Assembly: GCA_029243925.1 (NCBI GenBank)
Contig: JAQWRC010000083.1
Coordinates: 1-13,533 of the forward strand
Source of the DNA: Phycisphaerales bacterium
GTDB taxonomy: Bacteria; Planctomycetota; Phycisphaerae; Phycisphaerales; SM1A02
Direction of reading: 5' to 3'
Length of the DNA stretch: 13,533 nucleotides
Shown here: positions 6,886 through 13,533 of the stretch, one piece after another
Layout of the letters: each line of letters begins with the position of its first letter
Numbering within the stretch: position 1 is the first letter of the stretch
Program-made: the position numbers and the translations under genes
The notes under the pieces: model-generated
Databases searched by the model: none
Told to the model about the DNA's origin: nothing
The model's input: only the letters and a program-made list of their open reading frames with translations

Positions 6886-8268
6886 ATGGCCACAATGGCC
6901 TCAGACCCCATGCAAGAGTGGACTCCAAACAGTTGGCAAAGCCGACCCATTACCCACCAACCCGGGTATCCGGATCCAGACGCGCTTGACGAAGCAACCA
7001 CTGCGCTCGCTCAACTGCCCCCACTGGTGACCTCATGGGAAGTCGAATCGCTCAAAAGCCAACTGGCAGAAGCCGCCAGAGGCGAACGCTTTCTCCTGCA
7101 AGGAGGCGATTGTGCAGAGCAGTTCAATGATTGCACACCCGAAGCCCTCACCAACAAGCTGAAGATCCTGCTGCAGATGTCACTTGTTCTGGTCCATGGC
7201 ACGCGACGGCGCGTGATCCGCGTTGGACGCTTCGCCGGGCAATATGCGAAGCCTCGCTCGTCAATGACCGAAGAGCGTGATGGGATGACGCTGCCCAGTT
7301 ACTTTGGAGACAACGTCAACGCCGCTGCATTTGATGCCGCATCACGACACCCGAATCCCCAGCGCCTCATCAATGGATATGAACGCGCGGCCTTGACATT
7401 GAACTTCATTCGATCGCTTGTCGGCGGAGGATTCGCCGATCTGCACCACCCGGAATTCTGGAACCTCGGATTCGTAGAACACTCTCCCCGAGCCAGTGAA
7501 TACCAGGCCATGGTCCATCGCATTGGCGAATCAGTCCGCTTCATGGAATCCCTCACGGGCATCTCCGCCGGAGATCTCTCACGGGTGGATTTCTACACCA
7601 GCCACGAAGGCCTGATCCTTCCCTATGAAGCGGCACAAACTCGCCGAGTCCCCCGCCGGGACGGCTGGTACAACCTGTCGACCCATTACCCGTGGATCGG
7701 CATGCGGACTGCGAACATCGATCATGCACACATTGAATTCTTCCGGGGCATTCGCAATCCACTGGGTGTGAAGATCGGGCCAAGCATTGAACCGGGCGCA
7801 CTCAAGAGTTTCGTCTCGGAACTCCTCGATGCACTGCACCCCGATGACGAACCAGGCCGACTGACGATCATTCATCGCTACGGCGCACAGCAGGTTGCGG
7901 ATCACCTCCCTGCACTCATCGATGCCGTGCGGGCGACCGGCAAGACGGTCCTGTTCATCTGCGATCCCATGCACGGCAACACGGTCAAAACGGAAGCGGG
8001 AATCAAGACTCGGCGCTTCGAGGACATTCTTGGAGAGCTCGAGCAGTCCATCGACATCCACGCCGCCAACGACAGCATTCTCGGAGGCGTGCACTTTGAA
8101 CTTACCGGAGACAATGTCACCGAGTGCACCGGCGGAGCCCGTGGACTCTCCGACAAGGATCTTGGTGATTCCTACCAGTCACTCGTCGATCCGAGACTGA
8201 ACTACGAGCAATCCCTTGAAATGGCGATACTCGTAGCGCAGAAAATCGGGGGCGGAACAAACGACTGA
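6886..8268 (+). CDS. aroG: 3-deoxy-7-phosphoheptulonate (DAHP) synthase, class II
   Basis: Catalyses the first shikimate-pathway step, joining phosphoenolpyruvate and erythrose 4-phosphate (EC 2.5.1.54). At 460 residues it matches the class II (plant/mycobacterial) length. Signatures in order: LLQGGDCAEQF, RVGRFAGQYAKPRS, SHEGLILPYE, HYPWIGMRT, FFRGIRNPLGVKIGP, LFICDPMHGNT and GGVHFELTGDNVTECTGG. The four metal ligands known from M. tuberculosis (C87, H369, E411, D441) correspond to C76, H363, E405 and D435; the H-E and E-D spacings (42 and 30) are identical. All catalytic features are present, so it should be active. The frame stays open back to 6814, inside the tRNA, so that extension is rejected. 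aroG follows mycobacterial usage; class II enzymes have other names elsewhere. The next gene starts 17 nt downstream. Confidence 0.96.
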   Translation: MATMASDPMQEWTPNSWQSRPITHQPGYPDPDALDEATTALAQLPPLVTSWEVESLKSQLAEAARGERFLLQGGDCAEQFNDCTPEALTNKLKILLQMSLVLVHGTRRRVIRVGRFAGQYAKPRSSMTEERDGMTLPSYFGDNVNAAAFDAASRHPNPQRLINGYERAALTLNFIRSLVGGGFADLHHPEFWNLGFVEHSPRASEYQAMVHRIGESVRFMESLTGISAGDLSRVDFYTSHEGLILPYEAAQTRRVPRRDGWYNLSTHYPWIGMRTANIDHAHIEFFRGIRNPLGVKIGPSIEPGALKSFVSELLDALHPDDEPGRLTIIHRYGAQQVADHLPALIDAVRATGKTVLFICDPMHGNTVKTEAGIKTRRFEDILGELEQSIDIHAANDSILGGVHFELTGDNVTECTGGARGLSDKDLGDSYQSLVDPRLNYEQSLEMAILVAQKIGGGTND

Positions 8269-8285
8269 CCTGATCGGGAGAAACC

Positions 8286-10010
8286 ATGCCTGCAGCAATA
8301 AGTACCGGAGTGCTTGTCTTCGCCATGTTGGGTGCGAGCGATGCGCCACGATTCGATGCACCCGTTCGAATACTCGCCAATGGTGAACCGATCGATGTGA
8401 CCACAGGGCATGCCGCTCCGTATCTACGTGACATGGACGGGGATGGCATCCGGGATCTGCTCGTGGGTGAGTTCGGCGACGGGACGTACACCGGCCCTGT
8501 CCATGAGCCTGGAACACCAGGACACGAGTGGGCCAACGGCCGACTCCGGATCTACCGCAACCATGGCAGTGATGCTGATCCCCGATTTGAAGACTTCGAG
8601 TACCTGCAAGCCGGTGGGAAGGCTGCAGCCGTACCGATCACCTGCTGCGTGAGTTTCGTGCCGCAGTTCGTTGATTACGACAACGACGGCACCACCGACG
8701 TATTCTCCTCCTCGTATCCCGGCGACATGTACCTGTTCAAGGGTCTGGATGACGGCGAATGGTCAGCCGGCGTGCAGTTGATGGATGCCAAGGGCGACGT
8801 CCTCCTACCCTGGAAGATGGTTCCAGAGAAGTATCGCGAGCCGGGCAAATCAGATCGATACGACGTGCATTCCACCACCGCGGAACTCCACGATATCGAC
8901 GGTGATGGTGATCTCGATCTGCTTGTCGGATCGCGTCTTGACGGCTGCTACTCGATCAAAAACATCGGTACGCGATCCGCGCCACGCTGGTCCACCGAGA
9001 CCGTCCCCCTCGCCACCACTGACGGAACACCCATCGGTGGCTGGGACTACGGGTCGAATGTCCATGTCTTCGACTGGGATCTCGATGGCGTCAGCGACAT
9101 CCTCGTAGGCAGCGAGGATGGCGGAGTCTTCTGGCACCGCAACAAGGGCACCGAATCCAACCCCGCCTACGAATCCGTCCAGGTCCTCATTCCACCCATG
9201 ACCAGAGACGAGATGTTCGCGAAGCTCGAGTCGCCTGTCCGCAACGGTTCACGTTGCAAGGTTCACGCCGCGGACTGGGATGGAGATGGACTGACGGATC
9301 TGCTCGTCGGCGATTTCGGTTCGAGTTGGCACAAGGTCCGTGACCTCACCGAACAGCAAGTCGGCGAACGAGCTCGGATCGAAGCGGAACTCGAGGAACT
9401 CGGCGAGGAGGGAGTGCCCCTCTGGAATGCCGAGACGCTGACGCCGAAGCAGGCATCACGACGCGACGAGATCGACGCGACGCTCAGCACGTTGTACGAC
9501 CAACTTGAACCATTGGAAACCCACCAACACGAATCGCATGGCTGGGTCTGGCTGTACCGACAACTCCCGGCGCCTGTATCGGCTCCCGAAGACGGTACGG
9601 AAACTGCGCAAGCCAATGGGCATGTACGGATGACCTGCTCTGTTCCGGACGCTGCTGATGTTGCCGACGAAGTTCGCGCAATCGACGTGCACCTTGCAAT
9701 CACTCCCGGTTGGACGATCGCCCCGGCTTCCGAGAGGGGGGGAAGCATCCCCACGAAAATTCACGTGTCACTCCCAACGGGATACGTGGTGGAGGGCATT
9801 GACTGGCCGGACCCGCGCCGGAAACAGGTGAACGGGAAATCGACCAGTCACTATGAAGGGTCCATCACTGCACGAATATTCGTAGCTCCCGATGGCAAGG
9901 ACCTCGACACGCCTCTCCAATACACCGTTCACGGAAGTTGGCAGGCGTGCAATACCCGAAGCGGCATCTGCCTTCGCGGTTCCACCATCATTACGTCGCG
10001 AATGCGATAG
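8286..10010 (+). CDS. Exported FG-GAP/VCBS repeat protein with C-terminal DsbD-alpha-like domain
   Basis: A 574-residue protein. The N-terminus (MPAAISTGVLVFAMLGASDA) resembles a short signal peptide. Five FG-GAP/VCBS-type calcium loops follow: DMDGDGIRD (49-57), DYDNDGTTD (130-138), DIDGDGDLD (203-211), DWDLDGVSD (263-271) and DWDGDGLTD (330-338), most followed by LLVG; these build a beta-propeller-like fold. A Glu/Arg-rich helical, probably coiled-coil stretch spans about 352-412. The C-terminus (about 445-574) resembles the N-terminal immunoglobulin-like domain of DsbD: a beta-rich region ending in WQACNTRSGICL with C555 and C562, compared with the reactive pair of E. coli DsbD-alpha (C103/C109, one residue closer). 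Further cysteines include a C120-C121 pair. GGGAG at 8276-8280 lies 5 nt before the ATG. No DsbD membrane or thioredoxin part is present. FG-GAP assignment is firm; the DsbD-like call is moderate. Confidence 0.85.
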   Translation: MPAAISTGVLVFAMLGASDAPRFDAPVRILANGEPIDVTTGHAAPYLRDMDGDGIRDLLVGEFGDGTYTGPVHEPGTPGHEWANGRLRIYRNHGSDADPRFEDFEYLQAGGKAAAVPITCCVSFVPQFVDYDNDGTTDVFSSSYPGDMYLFKGLDDGEWSAGVQLMDAKGDVLLPWKMVPEKYREPGKSDRYDVHSTTAELHDIDGDGDLDLLVGSRLDGCYSIKNIGTRSAPRWSTETVPLATTDGTPIGGWDYGSNVHVFDWDLDGVSDILVGSEDGGVFWHRNKGTESNPAYESVQVLIPPMTRDEMFAKLESPVRNGSRCKVHAADWDGDGLTDLLVGDFGSSWHKVRDLTEQQVGERARIEAELEELGEEGVPLWNAETLTPKQASRRDEIDATLSTLYDQLEPLETHQHESHGWVWLYRQLPAPVSAPEDGTETAQANGHVRMTCSVPDAADVADEVRAIDVHLAITPGWTIAPASERGGSIPTKIHVSLPTGYVVEGIDWPDPRRKQVNGKSTSHYEGSITARIFVAPDGKDLDTPLQYTVHGSWQACNTRSGICLRGSTIITSRMR

Positions 10011-10059
10011 CCTGGGTGGCACGACCGCCAGCGAACCGGGGAAGCTACACTATCGCCCC

Positions 10060-11373
10060 ATGACACGCCGCGTGATCATCTCTGGAGTGGGACCCATCAG
10101 CACCTTGGGCGTCGGAATCGACGACACCTGGAATGCGATGCGTGAAGGCCGCAGCGGCCTCAAGCCCATCACGTGCTTCGATCCGGGCGCGTTCCCCTGC
10201 CACGTCGGAGGCGAAGTCGATCCCGAGATCTTCAAGGTGCGCACCATTGTGCCCAAGTCCTATCGCAAGGCCGTCAAGGTCATGTGCCGTGACGTCGAAC
10301 TCGCCGTAGGCGCTGCCGTTGCCGCGATTCATGATGCCGGTCTGAAAACACCGGGCGTCGACAACGAGGACGGCCATGTCATCAGCCCTGATCGCATGGG
10401 ATGTCAGATCGGCTCCGGACTCATCGCTGCCGATGTGCAGGAGCTGACCAATGCCTTCGTCACCAGCCTCGGTGATGATGATGAAGTCGATCTTGAGCGA
10501 TGGGGTGTGACCGGCATGGAAAACCTCACACCATTGTGGTTACTGAAGTACCTGCCCAACATGCTTGCCTGCCATGTGACCATCGTGCACGATTGCCAGG
10601 GCCCGAGCAATACGATCACCTGCTCTGAATCGAGCAGTGCGCTTTCACTGGGCGAATCCATGCGAGTCATCGAACGCGGAGCCGCCGATGCCTGCTTGAC
10701 CGGCGGCGCCGAGTCGAAACTCAATCCATTGAGCTACTACCGCCAGACCTGTGCTGGACGCCTCGCCGACTCTTCGGGACTGGAGGTGCATGATGTCGTC
10801 CGTCCCTTCAGCGTCGAAGCGTGTGGAACGGCTCTTGGCGAAGGGGGCGGCCTGCTCCTTCTGGAAGCCAAGGACAGTTGTGATGCACGCGGAGGGCGAG
10901 CACGAGCTGAACTGCTCGGCTACGCCGCGACGCAATCCTGCAATCACGACGGAATGAGCGCCAACGGGGAAGATATTGCTGCCGCCATCAACAACGCGCT
11001 GCGGAGCGCAGGACTCGACCACGACTCCATTGATGCGATCGTCCCCTTCGGATGTGGCATCCCATCGATCGATGCCGCGGAAGTGGAAGCCATCGAGTCC
11101 GTGTTCGGCGAACGTGCATCTTCGATCCCAATGGTGCTCACCATCCCCTACACCGGCAACTGCAACGCCGGCAACGGAGCCATCCAACTGTCGATCGCCT
11201 GCCGGTGCCTCGAAACACAATCACTTCCAGCCAGGCTCAATACGGGCACGGCACACTGCACGCTTCAAGTCGGTCCCGCCGACGCCGCCGATGCCGACCT
11301 CTCACACATCCTCGTACTGAGTGCAAGTCAAGGTGGCCAGAACACCGCCATCATTCTCGGAGGTGCCTCATGA
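10060..11373 (+). CDS. Chain-length-factor-like beta-ketoacyl synthase (KS-beta), catalytic residues replaced
   Basis: A 437-residue thiolase-fold ketosynthase of the FabF family (MTRRVIISGVGPISTLGVGI at the N-terminus; GPSNTITCSES; LGEGGGLLLLEA). All three catalytic positions are changed. A gapless alignment with its intact neighbour across the active-site loop puts E190 opposite Cys183; F330 replaces the first His (FGCGIP for HGTST) and N367 the second (TGN for TGH/MGH). Spacings 190-330 (140) and 330-367 (37) equal those of FabF C163-H303-H340, so the register is secure. Loss of Cys with an intact partner next door is the pattern of chain length factors, where Gln is usual. It probably forms a heterodimer with the downstream KS and shapes product length or initiation (inference). 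In-frame starts upstream lie inside the FG-GAP gene; ATG 10060 matches the family N-terminus. No strong Shine-Dalgarno is seen. Confidence 0.88.
   Translation: MTRRVIISGVGPISTLGVGIDDTWNAMREGRSGLKPITCFDPGAFPCHVGGEVDPEIFKVRTIVPKSYRKAVKVMCRDVELAVGAAVAAIHDAGLKTPGVDNEDGHVISPDRMGCQIGSGLIAADVQELTNAFVTSLGDDDEVDLERWGVTGMENLTPLWLLKYLPNMLACHVTIVHDCQGPSNTITCSESSSALSLGESMRVIERGAADACLTGGAESKLNPLSYYRQTCAGRLADSSGLEVHDVVRPFSVEACGTALGEGGGLLLLEAKDSCDARGGRARAELLGYAATQSCNHDGMSANGEDIAAAINNALRSAGLDHDSIDAIVPFGCGIPSIDAAEVEAIESVFGERASSIPMVLTIPYTGNCNAGNGAIQLSIACRCLETQSLPARLNTGTAHCTLQVGPADAADADLSHILVLSASQGGQNTAIILGGAS
11359..11363 (+). promoter_or_regulatory. Shine-Dalgarno of the intact ketosynthase, inside the upstream gene
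   Basis: GGAGG with a 6-nt spacer to ATG 11370. It lies within the last codons of the KS-beta gene, whose stop overlaps the start as ATGA, so both genes are probably translated in a coupled manner. Confidence 0.7.
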
Positions 11374-12689
11374 CCACATCACAACCACGCGTCGTCGTCA
11401 CCGGCATTGGCTGGGTCACGCCGATGGGACATGACATTGAGACTGTCTGGCAGCGCCTCCTCAATGGGGAAACCGACATCACGCCGATCGAGCGATTCGA
11501 TGCGCGGACGTTCCCAACCACATTCGCCTCGCAGGTTCGCGATTACGACTGGAAGCAGTTCGTCAAGGATCCCGCCCTGCATGGGCAACCGGGCATCCAT
11601 ACGCAATTCGCATTGGGAGCCGCGCAACAAGCATGGTCCATGTCGGGGCTTGATCAATCCCCGAACTTCGACCCCCATCGAATAGGCATCTACCTGGGCG
11701 CCGGAGAAGGCGTCCTGGACTTCCAGAGTTACCAGAAGACGTCTCTTGCAAGCCGTGAAGATGACGGACGTACTGTGAACACGGTCGATTGGGGCAAGGC
11801 AGCCGAGCAGTTTCTCGACGGCATCGGAGAAGTCGAGCAGGAACCGAACATGCCTGCGTCCCACATTTCCCGTGAATTTGGAATTCGCGGCCCGGTCTAC
11901 AACTGCCTGACCGCATGTGCCGCAAGCACGCAGGCCATTGGTGAAGCGACATCCATCCTCCGTCGCGGAGACGCCGACGTGATGGTCAGTGGTGGCACGC
12001 ACACCATGCTGCACGTACTGGGCGTGACCGGATTCAACCGATTGACCGCAATGTCGACTCGAAACGACGATCCCAATACAGCTTCTCGACCCTTCAGTCG
12101 AAACCGCGACGGCTTTGTCATGGGCGAAGGTTCAGGCATCATCATCATGGAAACCCTTGAACATGCCCAGGCCCGTGGAGCGACGATTCTCGCTGAAATC
12201 ACTGGCTACGGCTCAAGCGCCGATGCCTATCGCATCACCGACATTCATCCCGAAGGCCGTGGCCCCGCAGCGGCCATGCTTGAAGCGCTCGCCGACGCGG
12301 GGCTTGATCCAACGCAGCCACGTGATGACGGCACACCCCCGGTCCAATACATCTCTGCCCACGGCACCAGTACAAATGAGAATGATCACATCGAAACACT
12401 GTCATCCAAGAAGGTCTTCGGCGACATGGCCTACGACATTCCGATGACAAGCATCAAATCGATGATGGGACATCTCATCTGCGCTGCAGGCGCCGTCGAG
12501 TTCATCACCTGCCTGCTCATGCTGCGTGATCAGGTGATTCCTCCGACGATCAACCTCCATGAACCGGATCCAGAACTGGATCTGGACTACGTTCCCAACG
12601 TCAAGCGTGAGACTCCGCTGGATACCTGCCTGAGCAACTCTTTCGGCTTTGGCGGGCAAAACAACACGCTCATCATCACCCGCGGCTGA
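11370..12689 (+). CDS. Beta-ketoacyl-ACP synthase, FabF/KS-alpha type, catalytically intact
   Basis: A 439-residue elongating ketosynthase that condenses acyl chains with malonyl-ACP. The N-terminus RVVVTGIGWVTPMGHDIETV is typical of KAS II/FabF. The triad is complete: C183 in NCLTACAAST (nucleophile), H331 in SAHGTSTNEND and H368 in KSMMGHLICAAGAVE; the H-H distance of 37 equals FabF. GEGSGIIIMETLEHA and the C-terminal NSFGFGGQNNTLII are also standard. The start ATG overlaps the stop of the catalytically dead KS by ATGA. Together they look like a KS-alpha/KS-beta pair as in type II polyketide synthases, although order is reversed from the usual alpha-then-beta. A fatty-acid role for this gene alone cannot be excluded, so no symbol is given. 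No acyl carrier protein, ketoreductase or cyclase is in the window. panC starts 5 nt after its stop. Confidence 0.93.
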   Translation: MTTSQPRVVVTGIGWVTPMGHDIETVWQRLLNGETDITPIERFDARTFPTTFASQVRDYDWKQFVKDPALHGQPGIHTQFALGAAQQAWSMSGLDQSPNFDPHRIGIYLGAGEGVLDFQSYQKTSLASREDDGRTVNTVDWGKAAEQFLDGIGEVEQEPNMPASHISREFGIRGPVYNCLTACAASTQAIGEATSILRRGDADVMVSGGTHTMLHVLGVTGFNRLTAMSTRNDDPNTASRPFSRNRDGFVMGEGSGIIIMETLEHAQARGATILAEITGYGSSADAYRITDIHPEGRGPAAAMLEALADAGLDPTQPRDDGTPPVQYISAHGTSTNENDHIETLSSKKVFGDMAYDIPMTSIKSMMGHLICAAGAVEFITCLLMLRDQVIPPTINLHEPDPELDLDYVPNVKRETPLDTCLSNSFGFGGQNNTLIITRG

Positions 12690-12694
12690 CCCAC

Positions 12695-13533
12695 GTGGAT
12701 GTCCTCACCACCATCGCTGACCTGCACGCCCATCAGGGGTGTGGCCTCGTGCCCACCATGGGCGCGCTGCATCGCGGACATTGCTCCCTCATCGAACAGA
12801 TGCGGGTCCATGCCGACGATGTCGTCGTGAGCATCTTCGTGAACCCGGCGCAGTTCGAGGAATCAGCCGATCTTGAACGTTACCCACGAACGTTGGAGAA
12901 CGACCTGGCTGCCGCAGAGGCGGCCGGAGCAACCGCTGTGTTTGCTCCTGATGTCGACACCGTCTATCCGGAAGCAGGAACGTGGCAGCCCCCACTTCCT
13001 GATGTCGCCGATGGACCAGAGCTTGAGGACGCCCACCGTCCCGGTCATTTCGCCGGCGTCTGCAAGGTCGTAGCTCGGCTCTTTGATCTTGCCAAGCCTT
13101 CTGTGTCAATCTTCGGCGAGAAGGACTGGCAGCAAATGCGCGTCCTCGAGTCGATGGTGTCTGCTCATGCTGATCGCTGGCCGGGGCTTCGCCTTCTTCG
13201 CGGAGCGACGGTGCGAGAAGACGACGGGCTGGCGATGAGCAGTCGCAACGTGCTCCTTGGTGAAGAAGAACGCGAAAGAGCCCTTGGCATTATTCGTGCA
13301 TTGAAAGCAGCAACTCTCGTTCGAGCAGCAACACGCGTTCAACGAATCAACGATGTGGAAGCCGCCATGCACAAAGTGCTTGCCGAACATGAACTGGCCA
13401 TCGAGTACGCCGTGATTCGAGATGAGACCACACTTGAGCCACTTGGCTGGCGTGACGAGACCTGCAGTGGCCCCATCTGGGGTGACGGGATGCGATTACT
13501 CATCGCCGCGAGAATCGGTCACGTGCGTCTCAT
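12695..13533 (+). CDS. panC: Pantothenate synthetase (pantoate--beta-alanine ligase), 3' end cut by window
   Basis: ATP-dependent joining of pantoate and beta-alanine to give pantothenate (EC 6.3.2.1), precursor of CoA and of the ACP phosphopantetheine arm. 279 codons are visible. Motifs: LVPTMGALHRGHCSLI with the nucleotide-binding H26-x-G-H29; FVNPAQFEESADLERYPRT; VFAPDVDTVYPE; RPGHFAGVCKVVARLF; FGEKDWQQMRVL with the conserved lysine K143; and MSSRNVLL (181-188). The final AARIGHVRL resembles the usual PanC ending, so only a few codons are missing. The start is assigned to GTG 12695, giving 18 residues before VPTM, a little shorter than usual; upstream in that frame no ATG is seen before entering the ketosynthase, and no clear Shine-Dalgarno exists, so coupling to the KS gene is likely. 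Confidence 0.94.
   Translation, partial: MDVLTTIADLHAHQGCGLVPTMGALHRGHCSLIEQMRVHADDVVVSIFVNPAQFEESADLERYPRTLENDLAAAEAAGATAVFAPDVDTVYPEAGTWQPPLPDVADGPELEDAHRPGHFAGVCKVVARLFDLAKPSVSIFGEKDWQQMRVLESMVSAHADRWPGLRLLRGATVREDDGLAMSSRNVLLGEEERERALGIIRALKAATLVRAATRVQRINDVEAAMHKVLAEHELAIEYAVIRDETTLEPLGWRDETCSGPIWGDGMRLLIAARIGHVRL

Noticed and set aside
9892..10059. Upstream extension of the KS-beta frame into the FG-GAP gene.
   Set aside because: Residues before MTRRVIISGVGP do not resemble a ketosynthase, and the region encodes the well-supported DsbD-like domain in another frame.
10645..11220. A 191-codon open frame on the minus strand opposite KS-beta.
   Set aside because: Shadow of the conserved ketosynthase; no family resemblance and no ribosome binding site looked convincing.
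11052..11369. Upstream extension of the intact ketosynthase frame.
   Set aside because: It is out-of-frame reading of the KS-beta gene; the family N-terminus and GGAGG point to ATG 11370.
11379..12014. A 211-codon open frame on the minus strand opposite the intact ketosynthase.
   Set aside because: It is antisense to a strongly conserved gene, with His/Arg/Cys-rich composition typical of complementary reading; no known domain is seen.
1..13533. Mobile elements, CRISPR arrays, prophage or attachment sites, including at the 3' end of the tRNA-Leu, a common integration site.
   Set aside because: No transposase, integrase, spaced direct repeats or duplicated tRNA 3' end was seen; genes are contiguous with uniform composition.

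Overview
The window carries about 13.5 kb of densely packed bacterial chromosome with no mobile element, CRISPR array or rRNA. Gene style (double-membrane cell plan with ExbB/ExbD genes, a class II DAHP synthase, an FG-GAP protein fused to a DsbD-like domain, paired ketosynthases) suggests a Planctomycetota member, perhaps Phycisphaerae. That placement is inference from gene content only; no phylogenetic marker was compared.

Layout. (1) Positions 1-750, + strand: the 3' part of a sigma-70 family factor, ending at a strong hairpin terminator (776-806) that also closes the opposing operon. (2) Positions 5975-832, - strand: a tight operon reading vWA protein, ExbB/TolQ-type channel, ExbD, second ExbD, large exported TPR-like protein. 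The two junctions between the last three genes overlap (TAATG and GTGA). (3) Positions 6686-6078, - strand: a DoxX-family membrane protein just upstream of that operon. (4) Positions 6771-8268, + strand: tRNA-Leu(UAG), then class II DAHP synthase 33 nt later, with all four expected metal ligands. (5) Positions 8286-10010: an exported protein with five FG-GAP/VCBS calcium motifs, a coiled coil and a C-terminal DsbD-alpha-like domain. (6) Positions 10060-12689: two ketosynthases overlapping by ATGA, the first lacking all three catalytic residues (chain-length-factor-like) and the second intact. (7) Positions 12695-13533: panC (pantothenate synthetase), cut by the window end only a few codons short of completion.

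Two systems merit attention. The minus-strand operon looks like a proton-motive-force-driven Ton/Tol-type motor whose TonB position is taken by a protein that keeps the TonB/TolA-style SxxxH membrane helix but ends in a von Willebrand A domain. The plus-strand pair looks like a KS-alpha/KS-beta (KS-CLF) heterodimer outside its classical actinobacterial setting, in inverted gene order, with a glutamate where the active-site cysteine should be, followed after 5 nt by panC, which makes the precursor of the phosphopantetheine arm used by acyl carrier proteins.
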